Assembly (NCBI RefSeq): GCF_000226975.2
Contig: NZ_CP019285.1
Coordinates: 4,030,001-4,094,000 of the forward strand
Source of the DNA: Halobiforma lacisalsi AJ5
GTDB lineage: Archaea; Halobacteriota; Halobacteria; Halobacteriales; Natrialbaceae
Length of the DNA stretch: 64,000 nt
Reading direction: 5' to 3'
The notes under the pieces were generated by a model. It was not told the DNA's origin. It worked only from the letters and a program-made list of their open reading frames with translations, and searched no databases. The translations under genes and the position numbers were made by a program. Below are positions 26,256 through 35,241 of the stretch, piece after piece (the stretch's first letter is position 1; every line of letters begins with the position of its first letter).

Positions 26256-27599
26256 ATGAAGCGTACCAACACGTTCGCCGTGCGACCGCTCACCGACGAC
26301 GATGAGCAGGTGCTACGCGACCTGTTGGACGCTTCCGCCGCTCTCTGGAACGAGATCAACTACCAGCGCCTCATGCGCTACAACGATGAAGACGGCTTCG
26401 AGGGCGACGTATGGGACGCCGATACCGGCGCTCTCGAAGGGAAATACAAAGGTGTTCTCGGCGCGTCCACCGCTCAAACTGTCCGGCGAGCGAACAGCGA
26501 AGCGTGGCGCGGCTTCTTCGAGAACAAGAAGAAGTTTCACGACGAGCCGAACACGTCGGTTACTGAACACCCGGAACCGCCGGGGTTCCGTGGCAACGAA
26601 GACGATGGACGTGTTCTCAAAGGCGTCGTCCGAAAGGACGCCTACACGGTCGAATGGGGCGACCGCTCCCGACTTGAGATGGTCGTCGGCAAAGAACTCC
26701 GGGACAGACACAACAGCCCGAAAAGCCGTCTCCGACTGGAAATTGTTGGCGATCCGAACTGGCCCGACTACACGGACCAGAGCCGGTTAGAACTGTGGTA
26801 CGACGAGACTGATAGCACCTTCCGAGCTTCCCAACCCGTAACTGTTTCTGACGATGCACGGGGCACTCCACTGGCCGACCACAAGGCCGCTCTGGACATT
26901 GGTGCAAACAATCTCGTTGCCTGTACCACGACGACCGGCGAGCAATATCTGTACGAAGGCCGTGAGTTGTTCCAGCGATTCCGTGACACGACACGAGAAA
27001 TCGCCCGGTTGCAGTCCAAACTACGGGAAGGCCGATACAGTAGCGAGCGCATCCGGCGGCTGTACCGGAAACGGACTCGTCGCCGCGACCACGCACAAGA
27101 AGCACTGTGTCGTGACCTGCTAGAACGGCTGTACGAGGACGGTGTGGACACGGTGTACATCGGTGGCTTGACCGACGTACTCGAAACCCACTGGTCGGTC
27201 AAGACGAACGCCAAGACCCACAACTTCTGGGCGTTCAAGCAATTCACCGAACGACTGGCGTGTACTGCTGAGGAATACGGTATGTCGGTGGAGGTGCGGT
27301 CGGAAGCGTGGACCAGTCAAGAGTGCCCGCAGTGTGGTTCGACAGAACGAACGACACGGCATCAGGATACGCTCACCTGTCCGTGTGGGTTCGAGGGACA
27401 CGCCGACCTTACAGCCTCAGAGACGTTCCTGAAGCGGCACACAGAGCAAGCAGTCAGGCCGATGGCACGGCCCGTGCGGTTCGAGTGGGACAACCATCAA
27501 TGGCGTTCAACCACAGACGCTTCTTCAAATCCCAAAGAACAGCGCACAGACCCGAGTACCGTCCACCGTGACGGGAATGTTGCTTCCGGCGAGTCTTAG
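26256..27599 (+). CDS. tnpB: TnpB-family RNA-guided nuclease/accessory transposase protein
   Basis: Protein of 447 aa. N-terminal helical region, then a RuvC fold: RuvC-I Asp at about 214 (ALDIGANN), RuvC-III Asp at about 384 ([11 protein letters not shown]), and a zinc ribbon between them (CPQCGST...CPCG). The RuvC-II strand reads [10 protein letters not shown] (about 301-310), with Gly-Gly where TnpB usually has Glu-Asp, so nuclease activity may be impaired. TnpB proteins use a guide RNA read from the element's right end and cut DNA at the donor site. The ATG at 26256 is chosen over an upstream TTG; CTTATTA lies about 28 nt upstream. Confidence 0.88.
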   Translation: MKRTNTFAVRPLTDDDEQVLRDLLDASAALWNEINYQRLMRYNDEDGFEGDVWDADTGALEGKYKGVLGASTAQTVRRANSEAWRGFFENKKKFHDEPNTSVTEHPEPPGFRGNEDDGRVLKGVVRKDAYTVEWGDRSRLEMVVGKELRDRHNSPKSRLRLEIVGDPNWPDYTDQSRLELWYDETDSTFRASQPVTVSDDARGTPLADHKAALDIGANNLVACTTTTGEQYLYEGRELFQRFRDTTREIARLQSKLREGRYSSERIRRLYRKRTRRRDHAQEALCRDLLERLYEDGVDTVYIGGLTDVLETHWSVKTNAKTHNFWAFKQFTERLACTAEEYGMSVEVRSEAWTSQECPQCGSTERTTRHQDTLTCPCGFEGHADLTASETFLKRHTEQAVRPMARPVRFEWDNHQWRSTTDASSNPKEQRTDPSTVHRDGNVASGES

Positions 27600-27625
27600 A
27601 CCGGCTGAGACTCCCACGGAGGAAA

Positions 27626-27645
27626 CCGCGCCGTTTACGGCGCGG
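27626..27645. repeat. Right-end hairpin of the insertion sequence, probable omega-RNA end
   Basis: CCGCGCCGT (27626-27634), a TT loop, and ACGGCGCGG (27637-27645) form a perfect 9-bp hairpin just past tnpB, followed by AGGATGTCA. In IS200/IS605 elements the RNA partner of TnpB ends at this boundary and takes its guide from the flanking DNA, which here would be the 3' end of the histidine kinase gene. Confidence 0.65.
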
Positions 27646-27651
27646 AGGATG

Positions 27652-30423
27652 TCATCCGTCGCGGGACGGTCGGGCGGGGCCCGGCTCGATGCCTGCGTTC
27701 GCGTTCGTGTTCCCGGTCGAGTTCGTGGTCGGTTTCGATCCCGAACCGAATTCGTGGTCCGGATCCGAGGGCGAACCGCCGGCCGATCGGCGCTCCGTTC
27801 GGGGGAGTCGGATACGGACGACGGTGCCGCGTTGCTCTCCCTCCCTCTCCGCGAGTTCGAGTTCCCCGTCGAGACTCGAGACGACCCAGGTGGCGATCCA
27901 GAGGCCGAGCCCGCTCGTGTGCTCGAGTTGCGATCGTTCCTTTCGCCCGGTAAGGAGTTCGCGCTCGCTTTTCGGGATGCCCGGTCCGTTGTCGGCGATC
28001 GTCACCTCGATCGCATCGTCGCGGTCTGTATCGTTTTTCCCGTTCCCGTCGGCGTCCGCGTTCGGGTCGACGTCCACATCGATCTCGATCCGCGGCCGGG
28101 CCGCGTCGTTGTGTTCGATCGCGTTCTCGAGGACGTTCTCGAGCGCGACTTCGATCCCATCCGCACCGCGGACCCACGCCGACTCCGGCGCGGTCATCGT
28201 ACACCCGAACTCCTCGTATCGCTCCCGGAGCGAGTCGAGCGCGCTCTCGAGGGCGGCACGGAGGTCGACGGGACGGCGATCGTGCGACGGATCGGTGACG
28301 AGTCGGTTCGCTCGGTGGATCTCCTCGCCGACCGAGAGCAGTTCCTCGGCCGCGATGCGGATTCGGCTGGCGAAGGAGTTCTCGTCATCGACGCGGTCCT
28401 CGAGCATCGAAGCGTACCCCTCGATCACGTTCATCCGGTTGCGGAGGTCGTGACGGATGACGCGATTGAACACCTCGAGTCGTTCGTTCTGGGACTCGAG
28501 GCGGCGCTCGTACTCCTTGCGATCGGTCACGTCCTGGACGACGCCGACGGCGCTGACCGGCTGGCCGTCGTCGAACGTCAGTTCGGCCTTCTGTCTGACC
28601 CACTTCGTTCCGCCGTCGGCGGTGACGATCCGGTGTTCGACGTCGTAGGTGTCGCCCCGTTTCGCCGCCTCCCACTCCCGATCGACGAACGTCCTGTCGT
28701 CGGGGTGGATGTGAGCCATGAAGCGGTCGTGGTCGATCGGCCCGTCCTCCCTCTCGAGGCCGAAGATTTCGTAGACCTCGTCGGACCAGTAGATCTGGTC
28801 CGAGGGGACGTCCATGTGCCAACTGCCGATGTTCGCGACCGCCTGGGCCTGCTCGAGGTGGGCCTCCCGCTGGCGGAGCTCCGCTGCGGTCTCTTTGCGC
28901 TCGGTCACGTCGCGGGCAACCAGCACGACCGCCCTCGAGCCGCCGATGCGGTCGCCGACCGGCGCGATCCGCCCTTCGAACCACCGGTTTCCGGCCGGCA
29001 CCTCGAGCCGGTACTCGACCGTCTGGGTCGCGCCCGTCTCGACCGCGCGCTCGACGCCCTCCCGGATCGTCTCGGCCTGTCGCCGCGGAAGGATGTCTTC
29101 GACCGGTTCGCCGACCATCGCCTCGGGAGCGTCGATCAGCCGCGCTTCGGACTCCTCGCTCGCGTATACCTCGAGGTAGCGTCCCTCCTCGTCGAGGACG
29201 AGCGCGACGTCCGGGAACGCCGTCGCGAGCGCCTCGAGTTTCGCGTTGCTGGCGCGGATCTCCTGGCGCTGTCGGTGTCGTTCGGTGACGTCCCAGATCG
29301 CGCCCCGGACCTGGACCGTTCTCCCGTCCTCACAGTAGGCCTCGCCGCGCAAGCGGAGCCGTTTGGTCGTCCCGTCGGCGGTGAGGATCCGGGCCGTTTC
29401 GTCGAACGATGTCCCCTCCGTGATCGCGGCCCGGATCGTCGCGTCGATCCGGTCGCGGTCGTCCGGGTGGTAGAACTCGATCGCCCGCTCCAGGGTCGGC
29501 TCGAACTCGTCGTCGACCGCGTGGATCCGCCGTGTCCCGTTCGTCCACCGGAGGTCGTCGGTCCGGAGATCGAGTTCCCAGCCGCCGGCGTCGGCCAGTT
29601 CCTCCGTCTTCTCGAGGAGATCGAGGCTCCGCTCGAGTTCCCGTTCCCTGTCCCGCAGTTCCGTCACGTCGCGGACGACCCCGATGTACCGATCGTCGTC
29701 GGCCTCGCTCCGTCGAACGCTCACCCGGACCGGCACCTCGGTCCCGTCGGCGCGCCTGTTCCGCCCCTCGAGGGTCAACGCGTCCCCGGGATCGATCCGC
29801 CGGAGCTCGGACTCAAGGTCGTCGGGGCCGAGTTCGGTCTCGACGTCCGCGACGGTCGTCTCCTCGAGGAGCCGTTCTCGATCGTACCCCAGCAGTTCGG
29901 TCGCGCGCCGGTTCGCGTGGGAGTAGTTGCCGGCCGCGTCGTGGACGACGACGGCGTCCGGCAGGGCCTCGAAGATCGATCGGTACTCCGTCGCCGCCCG
30001 TTCGGCCCGGTGGCGCTCCCCGGCGTTCCGGACCCGGCGCGCGAGAAGGGCGTTTCGATCCGCCCCGGGCGACTCCGGGTCGCCGCCGGACGGTTCCAGC
30101 ACGTAGTCGGTCAGTCCCGCCTCGAGCGCCGCCCGCGGCGAGACGGTATCCCCGTCGCCGAGACACAGGATCGGCGGCGTCATGCGGTCCGCGTCGCGCT
30201 CGAGGATGTGCTCGAGATCACCCCGCACGCCGTTGTCGGCAGCGGCCACCCACCGCTCCGTACAGAGGACGCAGTCGACCCCTCTGGAATCGATCCCCGC
30301 GAGCGCGCCCTCGCCGGTTTCGACGGTCGCCGTCAGGGACTCCTCGGCCCGCTCGAGTCGCCCCTTCACAGACCGCCCCCGATCCGGGTCGGCCGCTGCG
30401 ACGAGTACTGTCACCGGGTCCAT
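27652..30423 (-). CDS. Multi-PAS sensor histidine kinase
   Basis: Soluble kinase of 923 aa. Order: a degenerate receiver-like domain (TVLVAAADPDRG to DYVLEPSGGD, about 1-115), four PAS domains (starting near FEALPDAVVVHD, ADAGGWELDLRTDD, FPDVALVLDEEG and ANIGSWHMDVPSD), an H-box FNRVIRHDLRNRMNVIEGYA, and a HATPase with ENVLENAIEHND, DNGPGIP and GLGLWI. No membrane segment. The signal sensed and the partner regulator are unknown. ACATATAT near 30470-30480 predicts transcription from about 30449, favouring the ATG at 30423 over one at 30468. The stop lies a few bases from the insertion sequence, so the Ser/Asn/Gly-rich tail may be altered by the insertion. Confidence 0.88.
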   Translation of the reverse strand: MDPVTVLVAAADPDRGRSVKGRLERAEESLTATVETGEGALAGIDSRGVDCVLCTERWVAAADNGVRGDLEHILERDADRMTPPILCLGDGDTVSPRAALEAGLTDYVLEPSGGDPESPGADRNALLARRVRNAGERHRAERAATEYRSIFEALPDAVVVHDAAGNYSHANRRATELLGYDRERLLEETTVADVETELGPDDLESELRRIDPGDALTLEGRNRRADGTEVPVRVSVRRSEADDDRYIGVVRDVTELRDRERELERSLDLLEKTEELADAGGWELDLRTDDLRWTNGTRRIHAVDDEFEPTLERAIEFYHPDDRDRIDATIRAAITEGTSFDETARILTADGTTKRLRLRGEAYCEDGRTVQVRGAIWDVTERHRQRQEIRASNAKLEALATAFPDVALVLDEEGRYLEVYASEESEARLIDAPEAMVGEPVEDILPRRQAETIREGVERAVETGATQTVEYRLEVPAGNRWFEGRIAPVGDRIGGSRAVVLVARDVTERKETAAELRQREAHLEQAQAVANIGSWHMDVPSDQIYWSDEVYEIFGLEREDGPIDHDRFMAHIHPDDRTFVDREWEAAKRGDTYDVEHRIVTADGGTKWVRQKAELTFDDGQPVSAVGVVQDVTDRKEYERRLESQNERLEVFNRVIRHDLRNRMNVIEGYASMLEDRVDDENSFASRIRIAAEELLSVGEEIHRANRLVTDPSHDRRPVDLRAALESALDSLRERYEEFGCTMTAPESAWVRGADGIEVALENVLENAIEHNDAARPRIEIDVDVDPNADADGNGKNDTDRDDAIEVTIADNGPGIPKSERELLTGRKERSQLEHTSGLGLWIATWVVSSLDGELELAEREGEQRGTVVRIRLPRTERRSAGGSPSDPDHEFGSGSKPTTNSTGNTNANAGIEPGPARPSRDG

Positions 30424-30568
30424 CGCTCCGTCCCGCCGAACGGCCGTCTCCACGGATCCCCCTCCCATCGATATATGTCGACACGCTGTGTGATAGATAA
30501 TTCAACTTTTCGGCCGCTTTTCGCGAACGTCGTGAATGTATCGAGCCAGGACTTCACTGATTCAGCCA

Positions 30569-30712
30569 CTACTGTCGGTGCAGTTGCCAGCGGTCGACGA
30601 ACCGGTTCGGGTCGCCGTCCGCGTCGCACTCGAACGTGACCGGCTGTCGTTCGCCGACGGTCGTGAGCGCGGCGAACTCGTCGGCCTCGAGTGTGTTCGA
30701 CGTTGTGGCCAC
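30569..30712 (-). CDS. Possible small acidic protein
   Basis: GTG-started frame of 47 aa running from TSNTLEADEFAALTTVGERQ through TFECDADGDPNRFVDRWQLH. The acidic composition and codon use look haloarchaeal. A weak TATA-like GTTACA lies 26 nt before the GTG. No family recognised. Confidence 0.45.
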   Translation of the reverse strand: MATTSNTLEADEFAALTTVGERQPVTFECDADGDPNRFVDRWQLHRQ

Positions 30713-30847
30713 TCATACGGATCGCTGTACCGATGTAACGGCACAACCGTGACCCGGACAGCGGTTGCGCCGGAACTGACCGCCAGTAAACCGTATCAGG
30801 CCCCGGCCGCATCAATGTCGAAACCCCCAAAGACGGGCGGCTTCGGA

Positions 30848-30891
30848 CCGCCGGCCGGGAATCGAATCCGGCAACCGACTACGGGAGGCGA
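30848..30891 (-). other. tRNA-like 3' fragment
   Basis: On the minus strand CCGGATTCGATTCCCGG forms a T-arm (7-nt loop TTCGATT, four pairs, one A-C mismatch at the normally invariant G53-C61). It is followed by CCGGCGG, like an acceptor 3' strand, and preceded by a variable-arm-like CTCCCGTAG. No matching 5' acceptor strand or D-arm is present. It may be a relic of an integration into a tRNA gene, or a chance structure in the MATE gene leader. Confidence 0.35.
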
Positions 30892-30927
30892 GCCCTTTTT
30901 AGCCGCCCGGGCGAGCCATGAACCGTC

Positions 30928-32484
30928 GTGGGAGAAAACGAGACGCCGAGCGACCCGGACTCGGCCACCGATCCCGACGTGGGAGCGGAACCCGAGCGCA
31001 AGCGGGTCGACATGACGACCGGGGCGATCCCCCCGAAACTCCTCCACCTGGCCTGGCCGCTGGTCCTGGGGAACCTCCTCCAGACGGTCTACAACCTGGC
31101 GGACATGTTCTGGGTCGGCCGGGTGGGGAGCGACGCCGTCGCCGCCGTCTCGCTGATGTTCCCCCTCTCGTGGATGTTCGTCTCGACGGCGATGGGGATC
31201 ACCGCCGCCACCATCGCGCTGGTCTCCCAGTACGTCGGGGCCGACGACGACCGGATGGCCGACAGGGTCGTCGCACAGACGATCCTGCTCGCGCTGGCCG
31301 TCTCGAGCGCGCTCGCGCTCGCGGGCCTTTACTTCCGGCGCCCGCTGCTGTGGCTGATCGGGGCCCGCGATCAGGTGTTCCTCGAGGCGCTGGCCTACAT
31401 CGAAGTGATCTTCCTCGCTTTGCCGCTGACCTTCCTCTTCTTCGCCTTCCGGGCCTCGCTCCAGGGTGCCGGAGACACGAAGACGGCGATGTGGCTCGTC
31501 TTCGTTTCGGCCGGGATCAACGTCGTCATCGACCCCTTCTTCATCCTCGGCTGGGGGCCGTTCCCCGCGATGGGGACCCGCGGGGCGGCGGTCGCGACGT
31601 TCATCTCGCGGGCGGTCGCGGCCGTGGTGGGGATCTACATCCTGCTTGACGGACGGTTCGGTGTCAGACTCCGGCCGCGGGACCTCGCGCCGGATCTCGG
31701 CATCCAGCGGAAGTTGATCGACGTCGGCTACCCGTCGACGATCGACGGCTGGGCCAGGAGCTTCGCGGCGGTCGCGATGGCCGGCTTCGTCGCCCGTTTC
31801 GGGGCGGCCCCGACCGCGGCCTATGGGATCGGGGTCCGGTACATGTCGGTCACGTGGGCCGTCGCCGGCGCGGTCGGCAACGCCGCGGCGACCGGCGTCG
31901 GACAGAACCTCGGCGCGAAGACGCCGGACCGCGCCGCCGCCGTCGCCAGGACTGCGACCGCGGGGACGATGGTACTGATCTTCGCGGTCGCGGCCGTGCT
32001 CGTCGCCTTCCCGGCACAGGCGATGCGCGTCTTCGTCGCCGATCCCGACGTGATCGCAGAGGGCGTCGTCTTCCTGCGAATCATCGGGCCGTTCTGGGCG
32101 CTGTTCGCCGGCGTGATGGTCATCCAGGGGGCGTTCCGCGGGGCCGGCAACACCCGCGAAGCGATGGTGCTTTCCTTCCTCTCGAGGTGGATCTTCCGGG
32201 TTCCCGTGGCGCTCGCGCTGGGTTTTACCGCCGTGACGATTCCAGTGCTGGGCGTAACGGTCCCGACCGTCCCGGGGATCGACCTCGGCATCGAAGGGAT
32301 CTGGTGGGCCTACTCGTTCGGGATGATCGCCTCGTTCGTCGTCGCCGTCGCGTGGTTCCGGCTCGGCACCTGGCGCGAGGGGGTCATCGACGAGGATGCG
32401 GACGCCGGGGAACCGCCCGACGGGGAGTCGACGGGCCGGCCGGACGTCCCCGCCGACGGCGAGCGGGAGTCGGTCGACGACTGA
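30928..32484 (+). CDS. MATE-family multidrug/metabolite efflux transporter
   Basis: Membrane protein of 518 aa with about 12 helices and a 25-30 residue acidic N-terminal tail. Typical MATE segments are PLVLGNLLQTVYNLADMFWV, ALTFLFFAFRASLQGAGDTK and GAFRGAGNTREAMVLSF. It exports cationic drugs or metabolites using an ion gradient. The GTG at 30928 is preceded by a T-rich element near 30896-30902 at about promoter distance. The acidic C-terminal tail is disordered. Confidence 0.92.
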   Translation: MGENETPSDPDSATDPDVGAEPERKRVDMTTGAIPPKLLHLAWPLVLGNLLQTVYNLADMFWVGRVGSDAVAAVSLMFPLSWMFVSTAMGITAATIALVSQYVGADDDRMADRVVAQTILLALAVSSALALAGLYFRRPLLWLIGARDQVFLEALAYIEVIFLALPLTFLFFAFRASLQGAGDTKTAMWLVFVSAGINVVIDPFFILGWGPFPAMGTRGAAVATFISRAVAAVVGIYILLDGRFGVRLRPRDLAPDLGIQRKLIDVGYPSTIDGWARSFAAVAMAGFVARFGAAPTAAYGIGVRYMSVTWAVAGAVGNAAATGVGQNLGAKTPDRAAAVARTATAGTMVLIFAVAAVLVAFPAQAMRVFVADPDVIAEGVVFLRIIGPFWALFAGVMVIQGAFRGAGNTREAMVLSFLSRWIFRVPVALALGFTAVTIPVLGVTVPTVPGIDLGIEGIWWAYSFGMIASFVVAVAWFRLGTWREGVIDEDADAGEPPDGESTGRPDVPADGERESVDD

Positions 32485-32529
32485 ACGTGACGGGAAAGCC
32501 TATCCGTCCGTTCTCTGTACTGCGTTCGT

Positions 32530-33006
32530 ATGTCGTCCTCCCGCTTCTCCCCCCACTGTACGCGCCGACGAATACTCGCGACGAGTACGACCGTCCCGCT
32601 CGTGCTCGGTGGGTGCCTCGACCGAGCCACAGAGACGGCGGCGGTCGACACCCGGCTAGCGGGGCTGACCGTCGTCAACTTCGACGACGAGCGCCACGTC
32701 GTCCACGCGAGGATGGTCGAGGACGACGAATCGGTCTACGAGCGGTCGCTCGAGGTCCCCGCAGCCGATTCGGAGACGGGAAATCCGGGCGAAGCGGTTT
32801 TCGAGGGAATACCGGCCGAAGCCGGCGGGTACGTCCTCCACGCACGACGGGACGATCAAACGCGGGAAGAGCGGAAGACGGTCGACTTCCGGGAGTACGA
32901 TCACGAGTGCGTCGAGCTGATGATCCGGGTCGGCGACCCCGTGCGGGACGACCTCGAATCGTATCTGAGCATCTGGCGGTCGTTCGGCTGTTCGGCCGAC
33001 GGCTGA
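32530..33006 (+). CDS. Small Tat lipoprotein, function unknown
   Basis: Protein of 158 aa with twin arginines and lipobox (TRRRILATSTTVPLVLGGC). The mature part looks like one beta-sandwich (LTVVNFDDERHVVHARMVED, then GGYVLHARRDDQTREERKTV) similar in feel to cell-surface binding domains. No enzyme motif. It follows the MATE gene by 45 nt on the same strand and could be cotranscribed. Confidence 0.7.
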   Translation: MSSSRFSPHCTRRRILATSTTVPLVLGGCLDRATETAAVDTRLAGLTVVNFDDERHVVHARMVEDDESVYERSLEVPAADSETGNPGEAVFEGIPAEAGGYVLHARRDDQTREERKTVDFREYDHECVELMIRVGDPVRDDLESYLSIWRSFGCSADG

Positions 33007-33054
33007 TCCAGTGGCAGTCCACGCCCGACCATACGGTCGACGCCTGGAACGGTA

Positions 33055-34563
33055 CTAGCCCACCGGCAACCACTTCTCGAGTCGCGGGCTGAACTCCCCG
33101 AGCATCCGGGCGTCCTCCTCGGTGAACGCGTCGCTCGCGAGCAGCGTGAGCAGGTAGGTGCCGATGACGACGGCCGGGAGCGCGACGACGACGAGGAGGT
33201 CCGACTCGAGGAGGTAGACGACCGGTGTGCCGGCGATCGCCGCGGGGACGCCCGCCGCGACGATCTTGCCGAACTCCCGGGTGAAGGGGTGGATCCCGTC
33301 GAGGTAGTAGATCTCGATCAGGGTGAGCGCCCCGACGAGAAAGAGCGCGGTCGCCGAACCGATCGCGGCCCCTTCGATGCCGACGATCGGCACCAGCGCC
33401 AGCGAGACGAGGAAGTTCGCGCCGAAGAGGACGAGCGTGTTCGCAAAGACCATCCGCGAGTAGCCCATCCCCTGCAGCAAGGAGCCGTCCGGGCCGCCGA
33501 AGGTGACGTTGAAGAGGAAGGCAGCGGCGAGCAACGCGACGACGGCGCTGGCTTCGGCGTACTGGGGGGTATACAGCACCGAGAGGTACGAACTGGCTCC
33601 CAGCGAGACGACGATCGCGATCGGCAGCGTGATCCCGGCGATCCACCTGGCCATCGTCCGGAACCGCGCCTGGACGAGTTCGACGTCCTCGCGGGTCTCG
33701 GCGATCAGCGGCTTGAACACCGGCGACAGCGAGTTGAAAATGATCATCAGCCCCGACCCGAGCATGTAGCCGACCCGGTAGATGCCGACGTCGTCCGACG
33801 AGAGGTAAAAGCCCAGCACGAAGTAGTCGACGTGGCCCATCAGGACGAAGACGACGCTCGTCATCGCCAGCGGCACGGAGTAGGTGACGAGGGGTTTCGG
33901 GGCGACCAGCTCGAGGTCGGCGGTCAGGAGATCCCAGGCCTTGTAGGTGAAGACCGCCGCGCCGATCGAGATCGCGACGAAGAGGCCGACGACGTAGCCG
34001 ACGATGAGTCCGAGCAGCCCGTAGCCGATCAGCAGGAGGCCCGCCGTGATGCTAAACCGGACGATCGGGCGAACGAGGTCCCGCATGATGACCCGGTACT
34101 GTAGCTTCTTGATGCTGTAGTAGGAGGTCAGGAGGACGTTGTAGATCGCCAGCATCGGGATCGTCACCGACAGGAGCAACAGCGCGACCTCCATCGACGG
34201 CTCCCGGAAGAAGTCGCCGACGAACCCCGCGCTCGCCGCCAGTGCGAACGCCACCAGCGACGAGGTCACGAGTACCGTCGCGGTGACCTGGACGATCACC
34301 CCCTTGGCCTTCCCCCGTTCTTCGTCGGCGAGGTACTGGGGGACGAAGTAGTCGATTGCCAGGGGGAGCCCGAGGTTGGCGAACACCTGCATGAAGAGGA
34401 TAACCGAGGTCGCGAGGACGAACAGGCCGTAGACCGAGGGGCTGACGAACCGGGTCATCAGCATGACGATCCCGAAGCCGAGGATCCCATTGACCACGTT
34501 CCCGACGAACGTGATGCTTCCCTGTTTCGCCAGCGTCGAGACACCTTCGTCGTGATCGGTCAT
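33055..34563 (-). CDS. Polysaccharide/oligosaccharide flippase (Wzx/PST type)
   Basis: Membrane protein of 502 aa with about 14 helices, beginning LAKQGSITFVGNVVNGILGF. Conserved parts include TRFVSPSVYGLFVLATSV and LGLPLAIDYFVPQYLADEE. The family moves lipid-linked glycans across the membrane for S-layer glycosylation or exopolysaccharide. The ATG at 34561-34563 gives normal length; an in-frame extension upstream is Arg/Gly-rich and not family-like. No glycosyltransferases are adjacent in the window. Confidence 0.9.
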   Translation of the reverse strand: MTDHDEGVSTLAKQGSITFVGNVVNGILGFGIVMLMTRFVSPSVYGLFVLATSVILFMQVFANLGLPLAIDYFVPQYLADEERGKAKGVIVQVTATVLVTSSLVAFALAASAGFVGDFFREPSMEVALLLLSVTIPMLAIYNVLLTSYYSIKKLQYRVIMRDLVRPIVRFSITAGLLLIGYGLLGLIVGYVVGLFVAISIGAAVFTYKAWDLLTADLELVAPKPLVTYSVPLAMTSVVFVLMGHVDYFVLGFYLSSDDVGIYRVGYMLGSGLMIIFNSLSPVFKPLIAETREDVELVQARFRTMARWIAGITLPIAIVVSLGASSYLSVLYTPQYAEASAVVALLAAAFLFNVTFGGPDGSLLQGMGYSRMVFANTLVLFGANFLVSLALVPIVGIEGAAIGSATALFLVGALTLIEIYYLDGIHPFTREFGKIVAAGVPAAIAGTPVVYLLESDLLVVVALPAVVIGTYLLTLLASDAFTEEDARMLGEFSPRLEKWLPVG

Positions 34564-34705
34564 GGGGTTCGCCTGTCTTCGTCCGGTTCGGCCTCGAGTC
34601 CGGTGCGGGAGCGAAGCCGGGAGCGAACCGCGGCCGCGACCGGAACCGGAACGGCCTCCGTCCAGGCGGGTGTCCCGGCTTCCCCCGCTTGCTTGTATCC
34701 CACGC

Positions 34706-35107
34706 TCACACGCCCGTCGCCGGTTCCAGTTCGTATCGTTCGACCTCGGCGGCCCGCTCCCCGAAGTGGGGGAATTCGACCTCGACCGCCCACTCTTCAC
34801 CCGAACTGACGTCCCCGTCGACGTTCTCGATAACGCTCTCGAGTTCCTCGTCGTCCGGCCCGAAGAACGTCGCCCGGATCTCGATGTAGGTCAGCGTCCG
34901 GTCGCCGACGTTCCTGACGATCCCCCAGACGGCGACACGTTCGTCTTCGGTCCCGGGATCGTCCCGGACGAGGTCGTGCCAGACGATCTCGACGTCGCCC
35001 GGGTCGGTGATCTCCTCGCCGTCGTCGTCGAGGTACTCGAGGCACCCGGCGCCGACCCCGGCCGCCAGCGGGCCGAGCGCGAGCGGGAGGAACGCACGAC
35101 GGTGCAT
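34706..35107 (-). CDS. FxLYD-domain lipoprotein
   Basis: Protein of 133 aa with signal and lipobox (HRRAFLPLALGPLAAGVGAG then Cys). The rest is a single FxLYD-type beta-sandwich (VAVWGIVRNVGDRTLTYIEI, RATFFGPDDEELES, then EEWAVEVEF). Such domains are extracellular and of unknown ligand. It lies upstream of the flippase on the same strand, 142 nt apart. Confidence 0.8.
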   Translation of the reverse strand: MHRRAFLPLALGPLAAGVGAGCLEYLDDDGEEITDPGDVEIVWHDLVRDDPGTEDERVAVWGIVRNVGDRTLTYIEIRATFFGPDDEELESVIENVDGDVSSGEEWAVEVEFPHFGERAAEVERYELEPATGV

Positions 35108-35241
35108 CGATCCCGTATTGGCGGGGACGAGTCTTGAGCGTTCGGGAGGGAAACGAAGGCCCGGGGCACGTCTCGGGTCCGATCGGGGCCCGGTGTCCGG
35201 GACGGATACGCATATCCATCCGGCCACCCAAGGGACGGCAC

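Larger units (their letters stand above)
25960..27650 (+). mobile_element. IS1341-type (IS200/IS605 family, tnpB-only) insertion sequence
   Basis: The element comprises a left-end hairpin, a small divergent ribbon-helix-helix gene, tnpB and a right-end hairpin. No TnpA (Y1 transposase) gene is present, so it would need TnpA in trans. Base use is lower in GC third positions than in the neighbours, a sign of transfer. Exact ends are estimates: the left end is near 25960 and the right end near 27650. It sits between topA and a histidine kinase gene whose stop codon lies within a few bases of the right end. Confidence 0.8.

Noticed and set aside
27568-30639. A 1023-codon plus-strand open frame antisense to the histidine kinase
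   Set aside because: Composition is that of a GC-rich reverse frame (Arg/Val/Asp runs), with no domain, while the minus strand gives clear PAS and HATPase motifs.
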